Shown here: piece by piece, positions 11,143 to 20,496 of the stretch | Position numbering within the stretch: position 1 is the first letter of the stretch | Layout of the letters: each line of letters begins with the position of its first letter | Assembly (NCBI RefSeq): GCF_026626745.1 | Contig: NZ_JAPNJW010000002.1 | Coordinates: forward strand, 930,001 to 994,000 | DNA from: Nannocystis sp. RBIL2 | Lineage (GTDB): Bacteria; Myxococcota_A; Polyangia; Nannocystales; Nannocystaceae | Direction: 5' to 3' | DNA length: 64,000 nucleotides | The notes under the pieces: generated by a model | What the model was told of the DNA's origin: nothing | What the model saw: the letters and a program-made list of their open reading frames with translations, nothing else | Databases searched by the model: none | Program-made: the position numbers and the translations under genes

Positions 11143-12966
11143 ATGTCCCGAAATACCCGCCACATCCCCCTCCTCCTCGCCGCCCTGCTCGCGCCCGCCT
11201 GCGTCGAGGAGGTCACGGTGCCCGACGCGCCGGCGGCCGAGCCCGTCGAGCTCGGCGACGAGCGGCGCATCGAGCTGCGGTTCCTCCGCCTCGACGCCAA
11301 GGGCTTCGTGCAGACGCTGACGCTCGAGGACATCAAGCAGCGGTTCCCCGAGAAGATCCTGCGCGAGACCTGGCTGCTCGACATGGATCTCGAGCCGCTG
11401 ATCCGCAACGCCCTGCTGACGCTGATCGCCACCCCCGAGGCCGACGTCCCGCAGCTCCCGCGCAGCGCCCAGAACATGTGGAAGCTGCTCAACATGACCG
11501 CCAAGTCGACCAGCCTCGACGGCACCTCGCTGGCGCCGCTCATCGGCGTCGGCGAAGCCGTCGGCCTCGGCCCGGCGACCATCCTCGCCGACCTGATCGC
11601 CGTCGATCCCAACGAGCCGATCATCACCGTCGACCTCACCACCCGCGCGGTCATCGACAACGTCGTCAGCACCCACCCGAACGCCCAGCTCCGCCCCGGC
11701 CCCGTCGACGCCGAGCACCCCGACGGCAAGTACCCGGTCGCGCCCGGCAGCCTGCCGGTGAGCCTGTGGGACGTCGTCACCGACTTCGCCGAGATGCCGA
11801 AGCGCTTCGGCCCGACCGAGGCCGCCGACCCCGACGACCCCGATCACCCCGGCTTCATCGGCGGCGCCTTCAAGTTCAAGGCGACCACGCCCGACTTCAA
11901 GATGGTCGTCAAGGTCGACCTCAACGCCCTCCCGTACAAGGGCCTCGACCTGACCGACGGCACCGTCGCCAACGTCAACAGCACCAAGAGTCAGATCTTG
12001 AGCGCCTTCGACTTCACCCGCGACGACTGGATGAGCATCGAGGGCCTCGTGCCGGCGCTGGTCGTCGAAGAGATGACGATGACCATCGACGAGGACAAGG
12101 AGTTCGTCGCCAGCGGCGCCAGCCAGGAGCCGGCCCCGCTCGGCGACTCGCCGGTGTGGCAAAAGCCGCGCTGGCTGTTCGAGCGCCTGATCGCCGAGGT
12201 CGCGGTCGCCCGCGCCGCCCTCATCCCGGCCCACTGCACCGAGTACGGGCCCAAGGGTCAGGTCGACCCGCCGTTCATCGCCGTGCAGGCGTGCCTCGGC
12301 CAGGGCACGTTCGTCGATGGCGCCTTCGACCCCGACGCCGCCGCGCCCGAGTCGTGGACCTCGATCGCCATCGACGACAGCGTCCTGCTCGACTCGCCGC
12401 CGCCGCCGCCGTCGTACTTCTGGGACGTCCTGCTCGAGGTGGCCCAGGTCCGGCTGCACGACGGCGGCCTCGACGAGGGCGAGGGCGACATCAGCTTCAC
12501 GCTGAAGCAGGTCCCGGTCGGCACCACCGTCGCCGACCTGGTGGCGCAGATCAAGGCCAACATCCAGAACAACCCGCCCGCGCTGTCGGCCATCGCCGAG
12601 CTGCTCAACGAGAACACCGAGGGCCGGGCCGACTTCTTCTACTACGTCCCGAAGGGCGACAACCCGCCCGAGCTGCAGGGCGACTGGCTGTACTTCGTCA
12701 CCGCCGCCGACATCGAGAACGACGGCGACGGCGAGCCCGTGCGGCCCTACGGCTACAAGAAGCCCGGCTTTTTCCGCGACGCCAAGCTGACCGACAAGGC
12801 CTCCGAGGTCGTCGCCATCGACGGCGACACCAGCCACGAGAAGGTCAAGATCGCCGCCGGCGACGTCCTCTACATGCTGGACGACGAGCAGCGCCTGTTC
12901 AAGCTCGCGGTCGAGGACAAGCCCGCCCCGCACAGCATCGCCCTCACCGTCACGCGCTCCCGCTGA
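11143..12966 (+). CDS. Large secreted lipoprotein, second of three tandem paralogues
   Basis: This is a 607-residue predicted lipoprotein. The ATG at 11143 was chosen because it gives a lipobox ending LLAPAC; a GTG at 11131 is possible. It is clearly homologous to the third copy: both contain VNLNALPYKGxDLT or a close match, RWLFERLIAEVA-like, VAQVRLHDGGL and GFFRDAKLTDKAS followed by THEK or SHEK. Compared with the first copy it lacks the long Thr linker. The function is unknown. The gap to the preceding gene is 52 bp and to the next 28 bp, so the three are probably co-transcribed. Tandem copies this diverged suggest related but separate ligands or partners. Confidence 0.88.
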   Translation: MSRNTRHIPLLLAALLAPACVEEVTVPDAPAAEPVELGDERRIELRFLRLDAKGFVQTLTLEDIKQRFPEKILRETWLLDMDLEPLIRNALLTLIATPEADVPQLPRSAQNMWKLLNMTAKSTSLDGTSLAPLIGVGEAVGLGPATILADLIAVDPNEPIITVDLTTRAVIDNVVSTHPNAQLRPGPVDAEHPDGKYPVAPGSLPVSLWDVVTDFAEMPKRFGPTEAADPDDPDHPGFIGGAFKFKATTPDFKMVVKVDLNALPYKGLDLTDGTVANVNSTKSQILSAFDFTRDDWMSIEGLVPALVVEEMTMTIDEDKEFVASGASQEPAPLGDSPVWQKPRWLFERLIAEVAVARAALIPAHCTEYGPKGQVDPPFIAVQACLGQGTFVDGAFDPDAAAPESWTSIAIDDSVLLDSPPPPPSYFWDVLLEVAQVRLHDGGLDEGEGDISFTLKQVPVGTTVADLVAQIKANIQNNPPALSAIAELLNENTEGRADFFYYVPKGDNPPELQGDWLYFVTAADIENDGDGEPVRPYGYKKPGFFRDAKLTDKASEVVAIDGDTSHEKVKIAAGDVLYMLDDEQRLFKLAVEDKPAPHSIALTVTRSR

Positions 12967-12994
12967 AACCTGTCCTCAAGGCCAGCCTCTCGCC

Positions 12995-14755
12995 ATGCCC
13001 ACGCGCCGCCTCGCCCTCGCCACGTCCGTCGTCACGGCCCTCCTCGGGCCGGTCGGCTGCATCGACGACATCGTCGTCCCCGCGGCCGAAGTCCCGACCG
13101 AGGCGGCGATCGGCCAGCCGAAGCGGGTCGTGCTGCGCTCGCTCCGCCTCGAGGTCGAGAACTTCGAACAGGCCGTCAACCTCGAGCAGATGCGCAAGCT
13201 GCCGCGCAAGGTGCTCGACGACCTGTGGCTGCTCGACTACGACCTGACCGAGTCCGTCACCGTCGTGCTCGACGAGCTGCGCGCGCTGCCGCCGGAGGAG
13301 GCCGACGCCCTCGCGCCCGCGGCCAAGAACTTGCGCCGGCTGCTCAACATGAACCCCGACAACGTCGACCTCGAGGGCACCAAGCTCGAGGAGCTGATCG
13401 CCTTGTCGGCGTCGGTCGGCGTGCCGCCGGCGCGGGCTCTGGCCGCGCTCATGCAGATCGGCGTGACCGACGACGCCATCCCGCCGAAGGTCGTCTCCGA
13501 GACCTTCCTCGACGAGCTGCTCGGCTCGCACCCGGCCGCGCAGACGCGCAAGGGGGCCGTCGACGCCGACCACCCCGACGGCCTGTGGCCGATCGCCGCG
13601 CGCTCCCTGCCGATCACCCTCGGCGACATCGTCTACGCCTTCGAGAGCCTGCCCGACCGGTTCGGCCCCGCCTCGCTCGACCCCGACGACCCCAACGCGC
13701 TCGTCCACCCCGGCTTCGTCCTCGCCGCCTCCGGCATCACCGAGGACGCCTTCACCATGTACGTGCGCGTCAACCTCAACGCGCTGCCGTACAAGGGCGT
13801 CGACCTCACCACCAACTACGTCGCCAGCGTCAACAGCACCGCCAGCCAGATCCACGAGGTCTTCGACTTCTCCGACCCCGACTGGATCCGCGTCGAGGGC
13901 CTGTCGAAGGACCTCACGATCTCCGAGATGACCGTGCGCGTGCTCGAGGACGACACCTTCGTCCCCGGCGGCGACGCCCGCGAGCCGCTGCCGACCGGCA
14001 ACTCGCCGGCCTGGGACCTGCCGCCGTGGCTGTTCGAGCGCCTGATCGCCGAGATGGCCCGCCGGCGCACCGTCGAGGGCATCGGCCCGCACTGCGACGA
14101 GTACAAGCTCGGCACCGACGTCGTCGCCTTCGAGGCCTGCGTCGACGCCACCGGCTGGACCGAGATGACGACGTTCACCGACGTCGGCAACCCGCCGCCG
14201 CCGGCCTACCTCTGGGACCTGCTCAGCGAGGTCGCGCAGGTCCGGCTGCACGACGGCGGCCTGGCCGAGGGCGACGCCGACGTCGAGTTCACCCTGACGG
14301 ACATCGTCATCCCGCTCGACCAGGCCGCGATCGTCAAGCAGATCAAGGCCAACCTCGAGCGCAACCCGGAGGCGCTGATCGGCATCACCGAGCAGCTCAA
14401 CGACAACGCCGACGGCGACGCCGACTTCTACTACTTCAAGCCCGCCCCGGCGGCCGGCGGCGAGGGCGGCGACTACCTGTTCTTCGTCACCGAGGCCGAC
14501 CTGCGCAAGGACGGCGACGGCCTGCCCGCGCGCCCCTACGAGTACGAGCGGCCCGGCTTTTTCGCCGACCCCGAGCTGACCGACAAGCGCTCGTCCAAGG
14601 CCGACATCGAGGGCGACACCACCCACGAGAAGGTCCGCGTCGCCCCGGGCGACGTGCTCTACGTCGAGGACGACGACCGCCGCCGCTACCGGATCACCGT
14701 GCTCGACAAGCCGAGCGCCAACAACCTCGCGCTCGAGCTCACCCGCACCCGTTGA
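12995..14755 (+). CDS. Large secreted lipoprotein, third of three tandem paralogues
   Basis: This is a 586-residue protein with a signal peptide ending at a lipobox-like LLGPVGC (Cys22). It aligns with the second copy along its whole length, including VVSETFLDELLGSHP, the VNLNALPYKGVDLTTNY block, PPPPAYLWDLLSEVAQ and the terminal GFFADPELTDKRSS block. No known domain is recognised. The position just before a FadL-like outer membrane gene suggests an envelope function such as holding or delivering a hydrophobic ligand, but this is inference only. Confidence 0.88.
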   Translation: MPTRRLALATSVVTALLGPVGCIDDIVVPAAEVPTEAAIGQPKRVVLRSLRLEVENFEQAVNLEQMRKLPRKVLDDLWLLDYDLTESVTVVLDELRALPPEEADALAPAAKNLRRLLNMNPDNVDLEGTKLEELIALSASVGVPPARALAALMQIGVTDDAIPPKVVSETFLDELLGSHPAAQTRKGAVDADHPDGLWPIAARSLPITLGDIVYAFESLPDRFGPASLDPDDPNALVHPGFVLAASGITEDAFTMYVRVNLNALPYKGVDLTTNYVASVNSTASQIHEVFDFSDPDWIRVEGLSKDLTISEMTVRVLEDDTFVPGGDAREPLPTGNSPAWDLPPWLFERLIAEMARRRTVEGIGPHCDEYKLGTDVVAFEACVDATGWTEMTTFTDVGNPPPPAYLWDLLSEVAQVRLHDGGLAEGDADVEFTLTDIVIPLDQAAIVKQIKANLERNPEALIGITEQLNDNADGDADFYYFKPAPAAGGEGGDYLFFVTEADLRKDGDGLPARPYEYERPGFFADPELTDKRSSKADIEGDTTHEKVRVAPGDVLYVEDDDRRRYRITVLDKPSANNLALELTRTR

Positions 14756-14796
14756 CGCCCCCGCCACCCCCCGCTTAGCCTCACCTGCGCATTCGG

Positions 14797-14850
14797 ACCT
14801 GCCCCTTCGGACCTGGCCCCCAGTTCCTGGTCTTTCGCACCTGTCCCTTG
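14797..14850. repeat. Degenerate hairpin elements before the FadL-like gene
   Basis: The spacer between the third lipoprotein gene and the FadL-like gene contains consecutive decayed units (GACCTGCCCCTTCGGACC, then GGTCTTTCGCACCTGTCCC). They resemble the cluster at 7256-7334. Confidence 0.55.
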
Positions 14851-14874
14851 CACCCGCACCCCCAGCCACCCGCC

Positions 14875-16320
14875 ATGCGTCTCCTCTCCCTCCGCGCCCT
14901 CGTCCCCGCCTGCGCCCTGCTTGCCCTCGCCGTCCCCGGGAGCGCCCGCGCGTCCGGCCTCGACGCGCCGATCGTCACCAGCGGGCAGTCGCACCCGACC
15001 GCGCGCGACGCCGCGGCGGTCTACTGGAACCCGGCCAACCTCGGCTACCTGAAGAAGGGCGAGGTGCTGGCGGGCGTGGGGCTCATCGTCGGCGACATCC
15101 GCTACGACCGCGAGCGCACCGGCGCTTACCAGACCCCCGACACCCTGCAGTTCAACGCGCCGATCGACCCGTCGTACATCGACGGCATGAAGACCGGGCC
15201 GAGCGACCAGGTCAAGGCCAACCCGATCGCGCCGAGCGGCAACTTCTTCCTCGCCTACCCCGTCGTCAAGGATCGCTTGACCCTCGGCCTCGGCATCTAC
15301 GTCCCGTTCGCGGCCGCGCTCAAGTTCCCCAAGACCGGCGCGCAGAAGTGGCAGGCCCAGCAGGCCTTCATCGCCACCTCGCAGATCCACCTCGGCGCCG
15401 GCGTGCGGATCAACGACTTCGTCGCGCTCGGGGCCGGCGTCGCCTACGTGCTCGGGTTCGCCGAGCTGAGCAAGATGCAGGACTTCGCCGGCGTGCAGGA
15501 GTTCGCCGACGGCCTCAACACCCTCGGCCAGAAGAACTCGTTCGGGCCCGAGGCGCCGACCGAGGTGCGCGAGCTCGACGTCCTGTCGCGGCCGTTCTCG
15601 CTCAAGCGGGCGATCGCCCACGGCGTCACCTTCAACGTCGGCATCACCGTCAACCCGACCAAGCGCCTCAACATCGCCCTCACCTACTTCCACAGCACGG
15701 CGATGCGCTACCGCGGCAAGTTCGCGGTCGACCTCAACGACCCGTTCTTCACCCAGGACCTGGCCGCGCAGGGCCTGCAGTTCAAGCCGCTGGTCCGCGG
15801 CGACGCCACCCTCGAGTACACCTTGCCCAAGCGGATCACCCTCGGCGTCGGCTACGACATCGGCGAGCGCTGGCGCGTCGACGGCTTCGTGCAGTACGTC
15901 CGCTACTCCGAGCTCGACGCCTTCCGCGTCACCGCCACCTCGCCCGACCTGGCCCAGCCGAAGCTCGGCATCGGCGACACTCTCGCGGTCAACCTGCCGC
16001 GCCTGTGGAAGGACTCGATCTGGGTCGAGGCCAGCGGCCGCTTCCGGGCCACCGAGCGCATCCTCGTCAGCGCCACTCTCGGCTATCAGTCGCCGGCCTC
16101 GCCCGCGAAGACCATCGACACCGCCTCGCCCGACGGCCAGCGCATCATCGGCGCGCTGGGCGGCGTGCTCGACGTGAGCCCGCGCGTGTCTCTCCTCGCC
16201 GACGCGCGCTTCCAGGGGATCGCGCCGCGCGAGGTGCGGGGCTCCGACTACGACCTCGGCAACGGCACCTACCGCCTGTTCATCGCCGCGATCGCCGGCC
16301 ACCTGCGGGCGCGCTTCTGA
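14875..16320 (+). CDS. FadL/OmpP1/TodX-family outer membrane transport protein
   Basis: This is a 481-residue exported beta-barrel protein. The ATG at 14875 gives a signal peptide of about 27 residues ending ARASG. The mature N-terminus has the family pattern SHPTARDAAAVYWNPANLGYL (the NPA plug region of FadL), followed by alternating strands and a C-terminal Phe. FadL proteins pass long-chain fatty acids or other hydrophobic molecules through the outer membrane by lateral diffusion. Which compound is carried here cannot be told. The gene follows the three-lipoprotein block in the same direction, 119 bp after the last one, with a hairpin-rich spacer between. Confidence 0.92.
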   Translation: MRLLSLRALVPACALLALAVPGSARASGLDAPIVTSGQSHPTARDAAAVYWNPANLGYLKKGEVLAGVGLIVGDIRYDRERTGAYQTPDTLQFNAPIDPSYIDGMKTGPSDQVKANPIAPSGNFFLAYPVVKDRLTLGLGIYVPFAAALKFPKTGAQKWQAQQAFIATSQIHLGAGVRINDFVALGAGVAYVLGFAELSKMQDFAGVQEFADGLNTLGQKNSFGPEAPTEVRELDVLSRPFSLKRAIAHGVTFNVGITVNPTKRLNIALTYFHSTAMRYRGKFAVDLNDPFFTQDLAAQGLQFKPLVRGDATLEYTLPKRITLGVGYDIGERWRVDGFVQYVRYSELDAFRVTATSPDLAQPKLGIGDTLAVNLPRLWKDSIWVEASGRFRATERILVSATLGYQSPASPAKTIDTASPDGQRIIGALGGVLDVSPRVSLLADARFQGIAPREVRGSDYDLGNGTYRLFIAAIAGHLRARF

Positions 16321-16499
16321 GCCGCCGGCGATCCCCCGCATGCCCCCAAGGACCTGCTTCACGGGACAGCTCAGCCACGCGCCTGCGGCCGCGGCGAGCG
16401 CCGGCCCCGCCGTCGTCAGGGGCCTACAGGCGCCGTCCTTGACAGCCGTCCGGCGCGGCTCGTAGCGTGGATCACGAGGGGGTCGCGTGGCACACAGAC

Positions 16500-18356
16500 A
16501 TGGCGGGGCTGCTGCGCAGACTGCTTGAGAAGCCGAAGTTCGCGGACGAAGAGCTGGCCCGGGTCGCCGGTGTCCTGCACACGATCCTCGTCATCAGCAT
16601 CGCCATCTGCATCGTCTCCGGCGTCATGCAGGTGCTGTACCTCGCCGACAGCACGGCCGCGCTGATCATCTACCCCGGCCTCGGCCTGCTCAGCTTCGGC
16701 CTGTTGATGCTGGTCCACCAGGGCTGGCTGCGGCTCGCCGGCGCCATCTTCCTCGGCCTCCTGTGGCTCGCGGTCACCTTCGGCTCGCTGACCCACGGGG
16801 CCGTGCGCAGCCCGAGCGTCGGCGGCTACATGCTGGTCGTCATCGTCGCCACCTTGCTGTTCCGCCAGGTGTGGATGCTCGTGTTCATCGGCCTCAGCGC
16901 CGCCGCGATCACCGGCTTCCTCGTGCTCGAGCGCACCGGCGTCGTCGTCCCGCAGCTCACCCCCGACACCCCCGAGCTGGCCTTCATCGCCCACCTCATC
17001 CACTTCAGCGCCGGCGGCGTGTTCCTGTCGATGGCCGTCAAGGGCCTGCGCAACGCCCTCGACCGCGCCCGCAACGGCGAGCTGCGCTCCGCCTCGCTGC
17101 TGCTCGAGGCCCAGGGCGCGCGGCGCTACGCCGACAACATCCTCGCCTCGATGGCCGAGTCGCTGATCGTCCTCGACGCCGGCGGCACCGTGCAGACCGT
17201 CAACCGCGCCACCTTGCAGCTGCTCAGCGCCCCGCCCGAGCAGCTGCTGGGCAAGCCGTTCACCGCCATCCTCCCCAGCTTCCGCGCCGCCAAGAACGGC
17301 GGCAAGGGCACGCGCGAGGGCCCGGCGCTGGTCGAGCGCACCTATCACACGCCCGACGGCCGCGACATCCCGGTGCTGTTCGCCCGCTCCGATCTGTTCG
17401 ACGACGACGGCACCCCGCTCGGCGCCGTCTGTGTCGCCTCCGACATCACCCACCTCAAGCGGGCCGAGGCCTCGTTGCGCGAGGCCAAGGAGCTGGCCGA
17501 GGAGGCCAACCTGGCCAAGAGCCGCTTCCTCGCCAACATGTCGCACGAGCTGCGCACCCCGCTCAACGCCGTCATCGGCTACGCCGAGATGCTCATGGAG
17601 GAGGCCGACGAGCGCGGCCTCGACGACGGCATCGACGAGCTGCGCAAGATCCAGTTCGCCGGCAAGCACCTGCTCGGCCTCATCTCCGACATCCTCGACC
17701 TGTCCAAGATCGAGGCCGGCCGCATGGACATCCACCTCGAGACCTTCGACGTCGCCGACATGGTCGAGGCCGTCCTCGACACCGTGCGGCCGCAGCTCGA
17801 CAAGGGCCGCAACAAGCTCGAGCTCGCGTGCCCGCGCGACATCGGCTTCGTCCACGCCGACCTCACCAAGACGCGGCAGATCCTCATCAACCTGCTGAGC
17901 AACGCGGCGAAGTTCACCGACAAGGGCGTCGTCCGCCTCACCGTCGCGCGGATCGGGCTCGAGGCGCCGCGCATGCTGCAGTTCATCGTCGCCGACACCG
18001 GCATCGGCATGACGCAGAAGCAGCTCGCGCAGTTGTTCCAGGCCTTCACCCAGGGCGACAGCGGGACCGCCCGCAGGTTCGGCGGCACGGGCCTGGGGCT
18101 GGCGATCTCCAGGGCCTTCTGCGACATGCTCGGCGGCACCATCGAGGTCACGTCGCAGCTCGGCGTCGGATCGGCGTTCACCGTGCGACTGCCGTACATG
18201 GATCCCCGCGAGCTGACGACCAGCCGCCGCGGTGTGCCCGCCGAGGTCGTCGCCGCCGCGCGTGCGGCGGCCATGCGTGCGGGCCTCGTCGACGCTGCGA
18301 ACGCTGACCTGCCCGATCAGCCATCCCCTGAGAATCCGCCTACACGCCGCCGCTGA
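16500..18356 (+). CDS. Membrane sensor histidine kinase with PAS domain (tandem copy 1)
   Basis: This is a 618-residue sensor kinase. The ATG at 16500 was chosen because the protein then starts like its neighbour (LLRRLLEKPKFADEE); a GTG at 16467 would add eleven residues. About six to seven hydrophobic segments (residues about 25-180) form the sensor. A PAS-like domain (about 210-320) and the HisKA helix follow, with the phospho-acceptor His349 in NMSHELRTPLN. The HATPase domain has an N box (LLSNAAKF), GIGM and GGTGLGLAIS. It has no receiver domain, and no response regulator gene is nearby, so the partner is encoded elsewhere. The kinase core is almost identical in DNA to the next gene. Confidence 0.94.
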   Translation: MAGLLRRLLEKPKFADEELARVAGVLHTILVISIAICIVSGVMQVLYLADSTAALIIYPGLGLLSFGLLMLVHQGWLRLAGAIFLGLLWLAVTFGSLTHGAVRSPSVGGYMLVVIVATLLFRQVWMLVFIGLSAAAITGFLVLERTGVVVPQLTPDTPELAFIAHLIHFSAGGVFLSMAVKGLRNALDRARNGELRSASLLLEAQGARRYADNILASMAESLIVLDAGGTVQTVNRATLQLLSAPPEQLLGKPFTAILPSFRAAKNGGKGTREGPALVERTYHTPDGRDIPVLFARSDLFDDDGTPLGAVCVASDITHLKRAEASLREAKELAEEANLAKSRFLANMSHELRTPLNAVIGYAEMLMEEADERGLDDGIDELRKIQFAGKHLLGLISDILDLSKIEAGRMDIHLETFDVADMVEAVLDTVRPQLDKGRNKLELACPRDIGFVHADLTKTRQILINLLSNAAKFTDKGVVRLTVARIGLEAPRMLQFIVADTGIGMTQKQLAQLFQAFTQGDSGTARRFGGTGLGLAISRAFCDMLGGTIEVTSQLGVGSAFTVRLPYMDPRELTTSRRGVPAEVVAAARAAAMRAGLVDAANADLPDQPSPENPPTRRR

Positions 18357-18423
18357 TTTTCGCGCCGCCCGCCGAACGTGCGCTTGACCGCGCCCGCGGC
18401 CCTGGTAGGTTGATTTTGCGCCG

Positions 18424-20235
18424 ATGACGTCGCCCGCGCTCAAACGGCTGCGCCGCCTGTTGGAGGGCCCGCGGTTCGCGGACGAGGAGCGGACGCGCGT
18501 CGCCGGCATCGTCCACCTCGCGCTCGTCGTCGCCACCGCGATCGGCATGCTCGGCGTGGTCGTGCAGGTGGTGATGTTCACCCGCGGCGCCGCCCTCTCG
18601 CCGCTCGACCTGCTGTTCCCGGCGCTCAGCCTCGGCCTGCTCGCGCTGCTGCACCACGGCTACGTCTACTCCGCCGGCTACGCGCTGCTCGGCGTCGCCG
18701 GCAGCACCATGGTCGCGCACGCGGCCTACACCGGCGGCCTGCGCAGCTCGGCGCTGGGCGGCCTCATCCTCCTCGTCATCGTCGGCATGTTGCTGTTCGG
18801 CCGGCGCACCTTGCTGGCGATCCTCGGCCTCTGCCTCGTCTCGCTGGTCGGGCTCTACTTCGCCGAGGTCGGCGGCATGTTGCCGGCCGACGCGGTGCTG
18901 GAGGACGGCCCGCGCGCGTACCTGTCGCGCATGCTGCACCTCGCGGCCGCCGGCGTGTTCCTCTCGCTCGCCGTCCACAGCCTGCAGGACGCGCTCGGGC
19001 GGGCGCGGGCCGGCGAGCTGCGGGCCGAGCAGATCCTGGGCGAGGCTCAGCGCGCGCGCCGATACGCCGACAACATCCTCGCCTCGATGGCCGAGTCGCT
19101 GGTGGTGGTCGACGCCGAGGGGCGGATCCAGACCGTCAACCGCGCCACCTTGAAGCTGCTCGACGCCCTGCCCGAGCAGCTGCTCGGGCGCCGCTTCGCC
19201 GAGCTCTTGCCCGAGTTCTCGTCCGAGCTGCCGCTGCCGCACGAGCCGCAGCAGGGCCTCGTCGAGCGCGTCTACAAGGCCCCCGGCGGCCGCGAGATCC
19301 CGGTGCTCTACGCCCGCTCCGACCTGCGTGACGATCACGGCGAGCCGATCGGAGCCGTCTGCGTCGCCTCCGACATCACCCACCTCAAGCGCGCCGAGGG
19401 CTCGCTGCGCGAGGCCAAGCAGATGGCCGAGGAGGCCAACCTGGCCAAGAGCCGCTTCCTCGCCAACATGTCGCACGAGCTGCGCACCCCGCTCAACGCC
19501 GTCATCGGCTACGCCGAGATGCTCATGGAGGAGTCCGACGAGCGCGGCCTGCAGGGCTCGGTCGACGAGCTGCGCAAGATCCAGTTCGCCGGCAAGCACC
19601 TGCTCGGCCTCATCTCCGACATCCTCGACCTGTCCAAGATCGAGGCCGGCCGCATGGACGTCCACCTCGAGACCTTCGACGTCGCCGACATGGTCGAGGC
19701 CGTCCTCGGCACGATCCGCCCGCTCGCCGACCGCGGGCACAACCGCCTCGTCGTCGTCTGTCCCTCCAGCATCGGCTTCATCCACGCCGACCTCACCAAG
19801 ACGCGGCAGATCCTGCTCAACCTCCTCAGCAACGCGGTCAAGTTCACCGACCACGGCGAGATCCGCCTCACCGCCAGCAAGACCTTGCGCGACGGCACCC
19901 CGGCGATCCAGTTCATCGTCGCCGACAACGGCATCGGCATGACGCAGCAGCAGCTGAGCAAGCTGTTCCAGGCGTTCTCGCAGGGCGACAGCACGACCTC
20001 GCGCCGGTTCGGCGGCACCGGCCTCGGCCTCGCCATCTCCAAGGCCTTCTGCGACATGCTCGGCGGCAACATCGAGGTCAAGTCGCAGCTCGGCGTCGGC
20101 ACCATGTTCACGGTGCGCCTGCCCTACTCCGACCCGCACGAGCTGTCGCTGTCGCGCCGCTCCGGCAGCTTCTCGCGCACCGTCGCCGAGGCCGCCCGCG
20201 CCGCCGCCGCCCGCGCCGCCAAGCTCAAAGTCTGA
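18424..20235 (+). CDS. Membrane sensor histidine kinase with PAS domain (tandem copy 2)
   Basis: This is a 603-residue paralogue of the preceding kinase, 67 bp downstream in the same direction. The domain order is the same: hydrophobic sensor region with six to seven segments (about 25-185), PAS-like domain, HisKA with His351, and HATPase (LLSNAVKF, GIGM, GGTGLGLAIS). The sensor parts differ clearly between the copies while the HisKA region is nearly identical even at silent positions. This fits a recent duplication or gene conversion of the catalytic core combined with sensing of different membrane cues. No receiver domain is present. Confidence 0.94.
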   Translation: MTSPALKRLRRLLEGPRFADEERTRVAGIVHLALVVATAIGMLGVVVQVVMFTRGAALSPLDLLFPALSLGLLALLHHGYVYSAGYALLGVAGSTMVAHAAYTGGLRSSALGGLILLVIVGMLLFGRRTLLAILGLCLVSLVGLYFAEVGGMLPADAVLEDGPRAYLSRMLHLAAAGVFLSLAVHSLQDALGRARAGELRAEQILGEAQRARRYADNILASMAESLVVVDAEGRIQTVNRATLKLLDALPEQLLGRRFAELLPEFSSELPLPHEPQQGLVERVYKAPGGREIPVLYARSDLRDDHGEPIGAVCVASDITHLKRAEGSLREAKQMAEEANLAKSRFLANMSHELRTPLNAVIGYAEMLMEESDERGLQGSVDELRKIQFAGKHLLGLISDILDLSKIEAGRMDVHLETFDVADMVEAVLGTIRPLADRGHNRLVVVCPSSIGFIHADLTKTRQILLNLLSNAVKFTDHGEIRLTASKTLRDGTPAIQFIVADNGIGMTQQQLSKLFQAFSQGDSTTSRRFGGTGLGLAISKAFCDMLGGNIEVKSQLGVGTMFTVRLPYSDPHELSLSRRSGSFSRTVAEAARAAAARAAKLKV

Positions 20236-20247
20236 GGCTCTGTTCGG

Positions 20248-20303
20248 GGGACATGTCCCGCCGGGCCGCTCAGGCCATGTCATTAACATGTCCTAAAGGA
20301 CAT
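20248..20303. repeat. Palindromic elements in spacer after the kinases
   Basis: GGGACATGTCCC at 20248-20259 is a perfect 12-bp palindrome. ATGTCC-TAAA-GGACAT at 20288-20303 is a 6-bp stem with a 4-base loop. Both belong to the dispersed element family. A further perfect copy, TGTCC-CGCG-GGACA, is at 20452-20465. Confidence 0.75.
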
Positions 20304-20496
20304 ATTTCGCATGACCTGCCCCGCGCGACCTCGAAACCTGAACCCGGGCCCGGAAAAAAGGCTCCGATGGTGCTGCTCAGCTCGCGGTCTGCTCCTGTCC
20401 GAGGGGACTTGTTCCGCACAGGCCGCGCTGCCGGGTCGAGAGTTGGGTCCCTGTCCCGCGGGACAGCTTCCGCACCGCCCGCGGAGGTAGTCGCAC

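Noticed and set aside
8805..11780. A 991-codon minus-strand open frame
   Set aside because: It is antisense to the first two lipoprotein genes, with Val/Glu/Asp/Gly-rich composition and no motif; the plus strand has signal peptides and conserved blocks.
16467..16500. GTG 16467 as start of the first histidine kinase
   Set aside because: ATG 16500 aligns with the start of the tandem paralogue; the GTG form remains possible.
16416..20289. Two long minus-strand frames opposite the histidine kinases
   Set aside because: They are similar to each other only because the kinases are, and they lack domain motifs.
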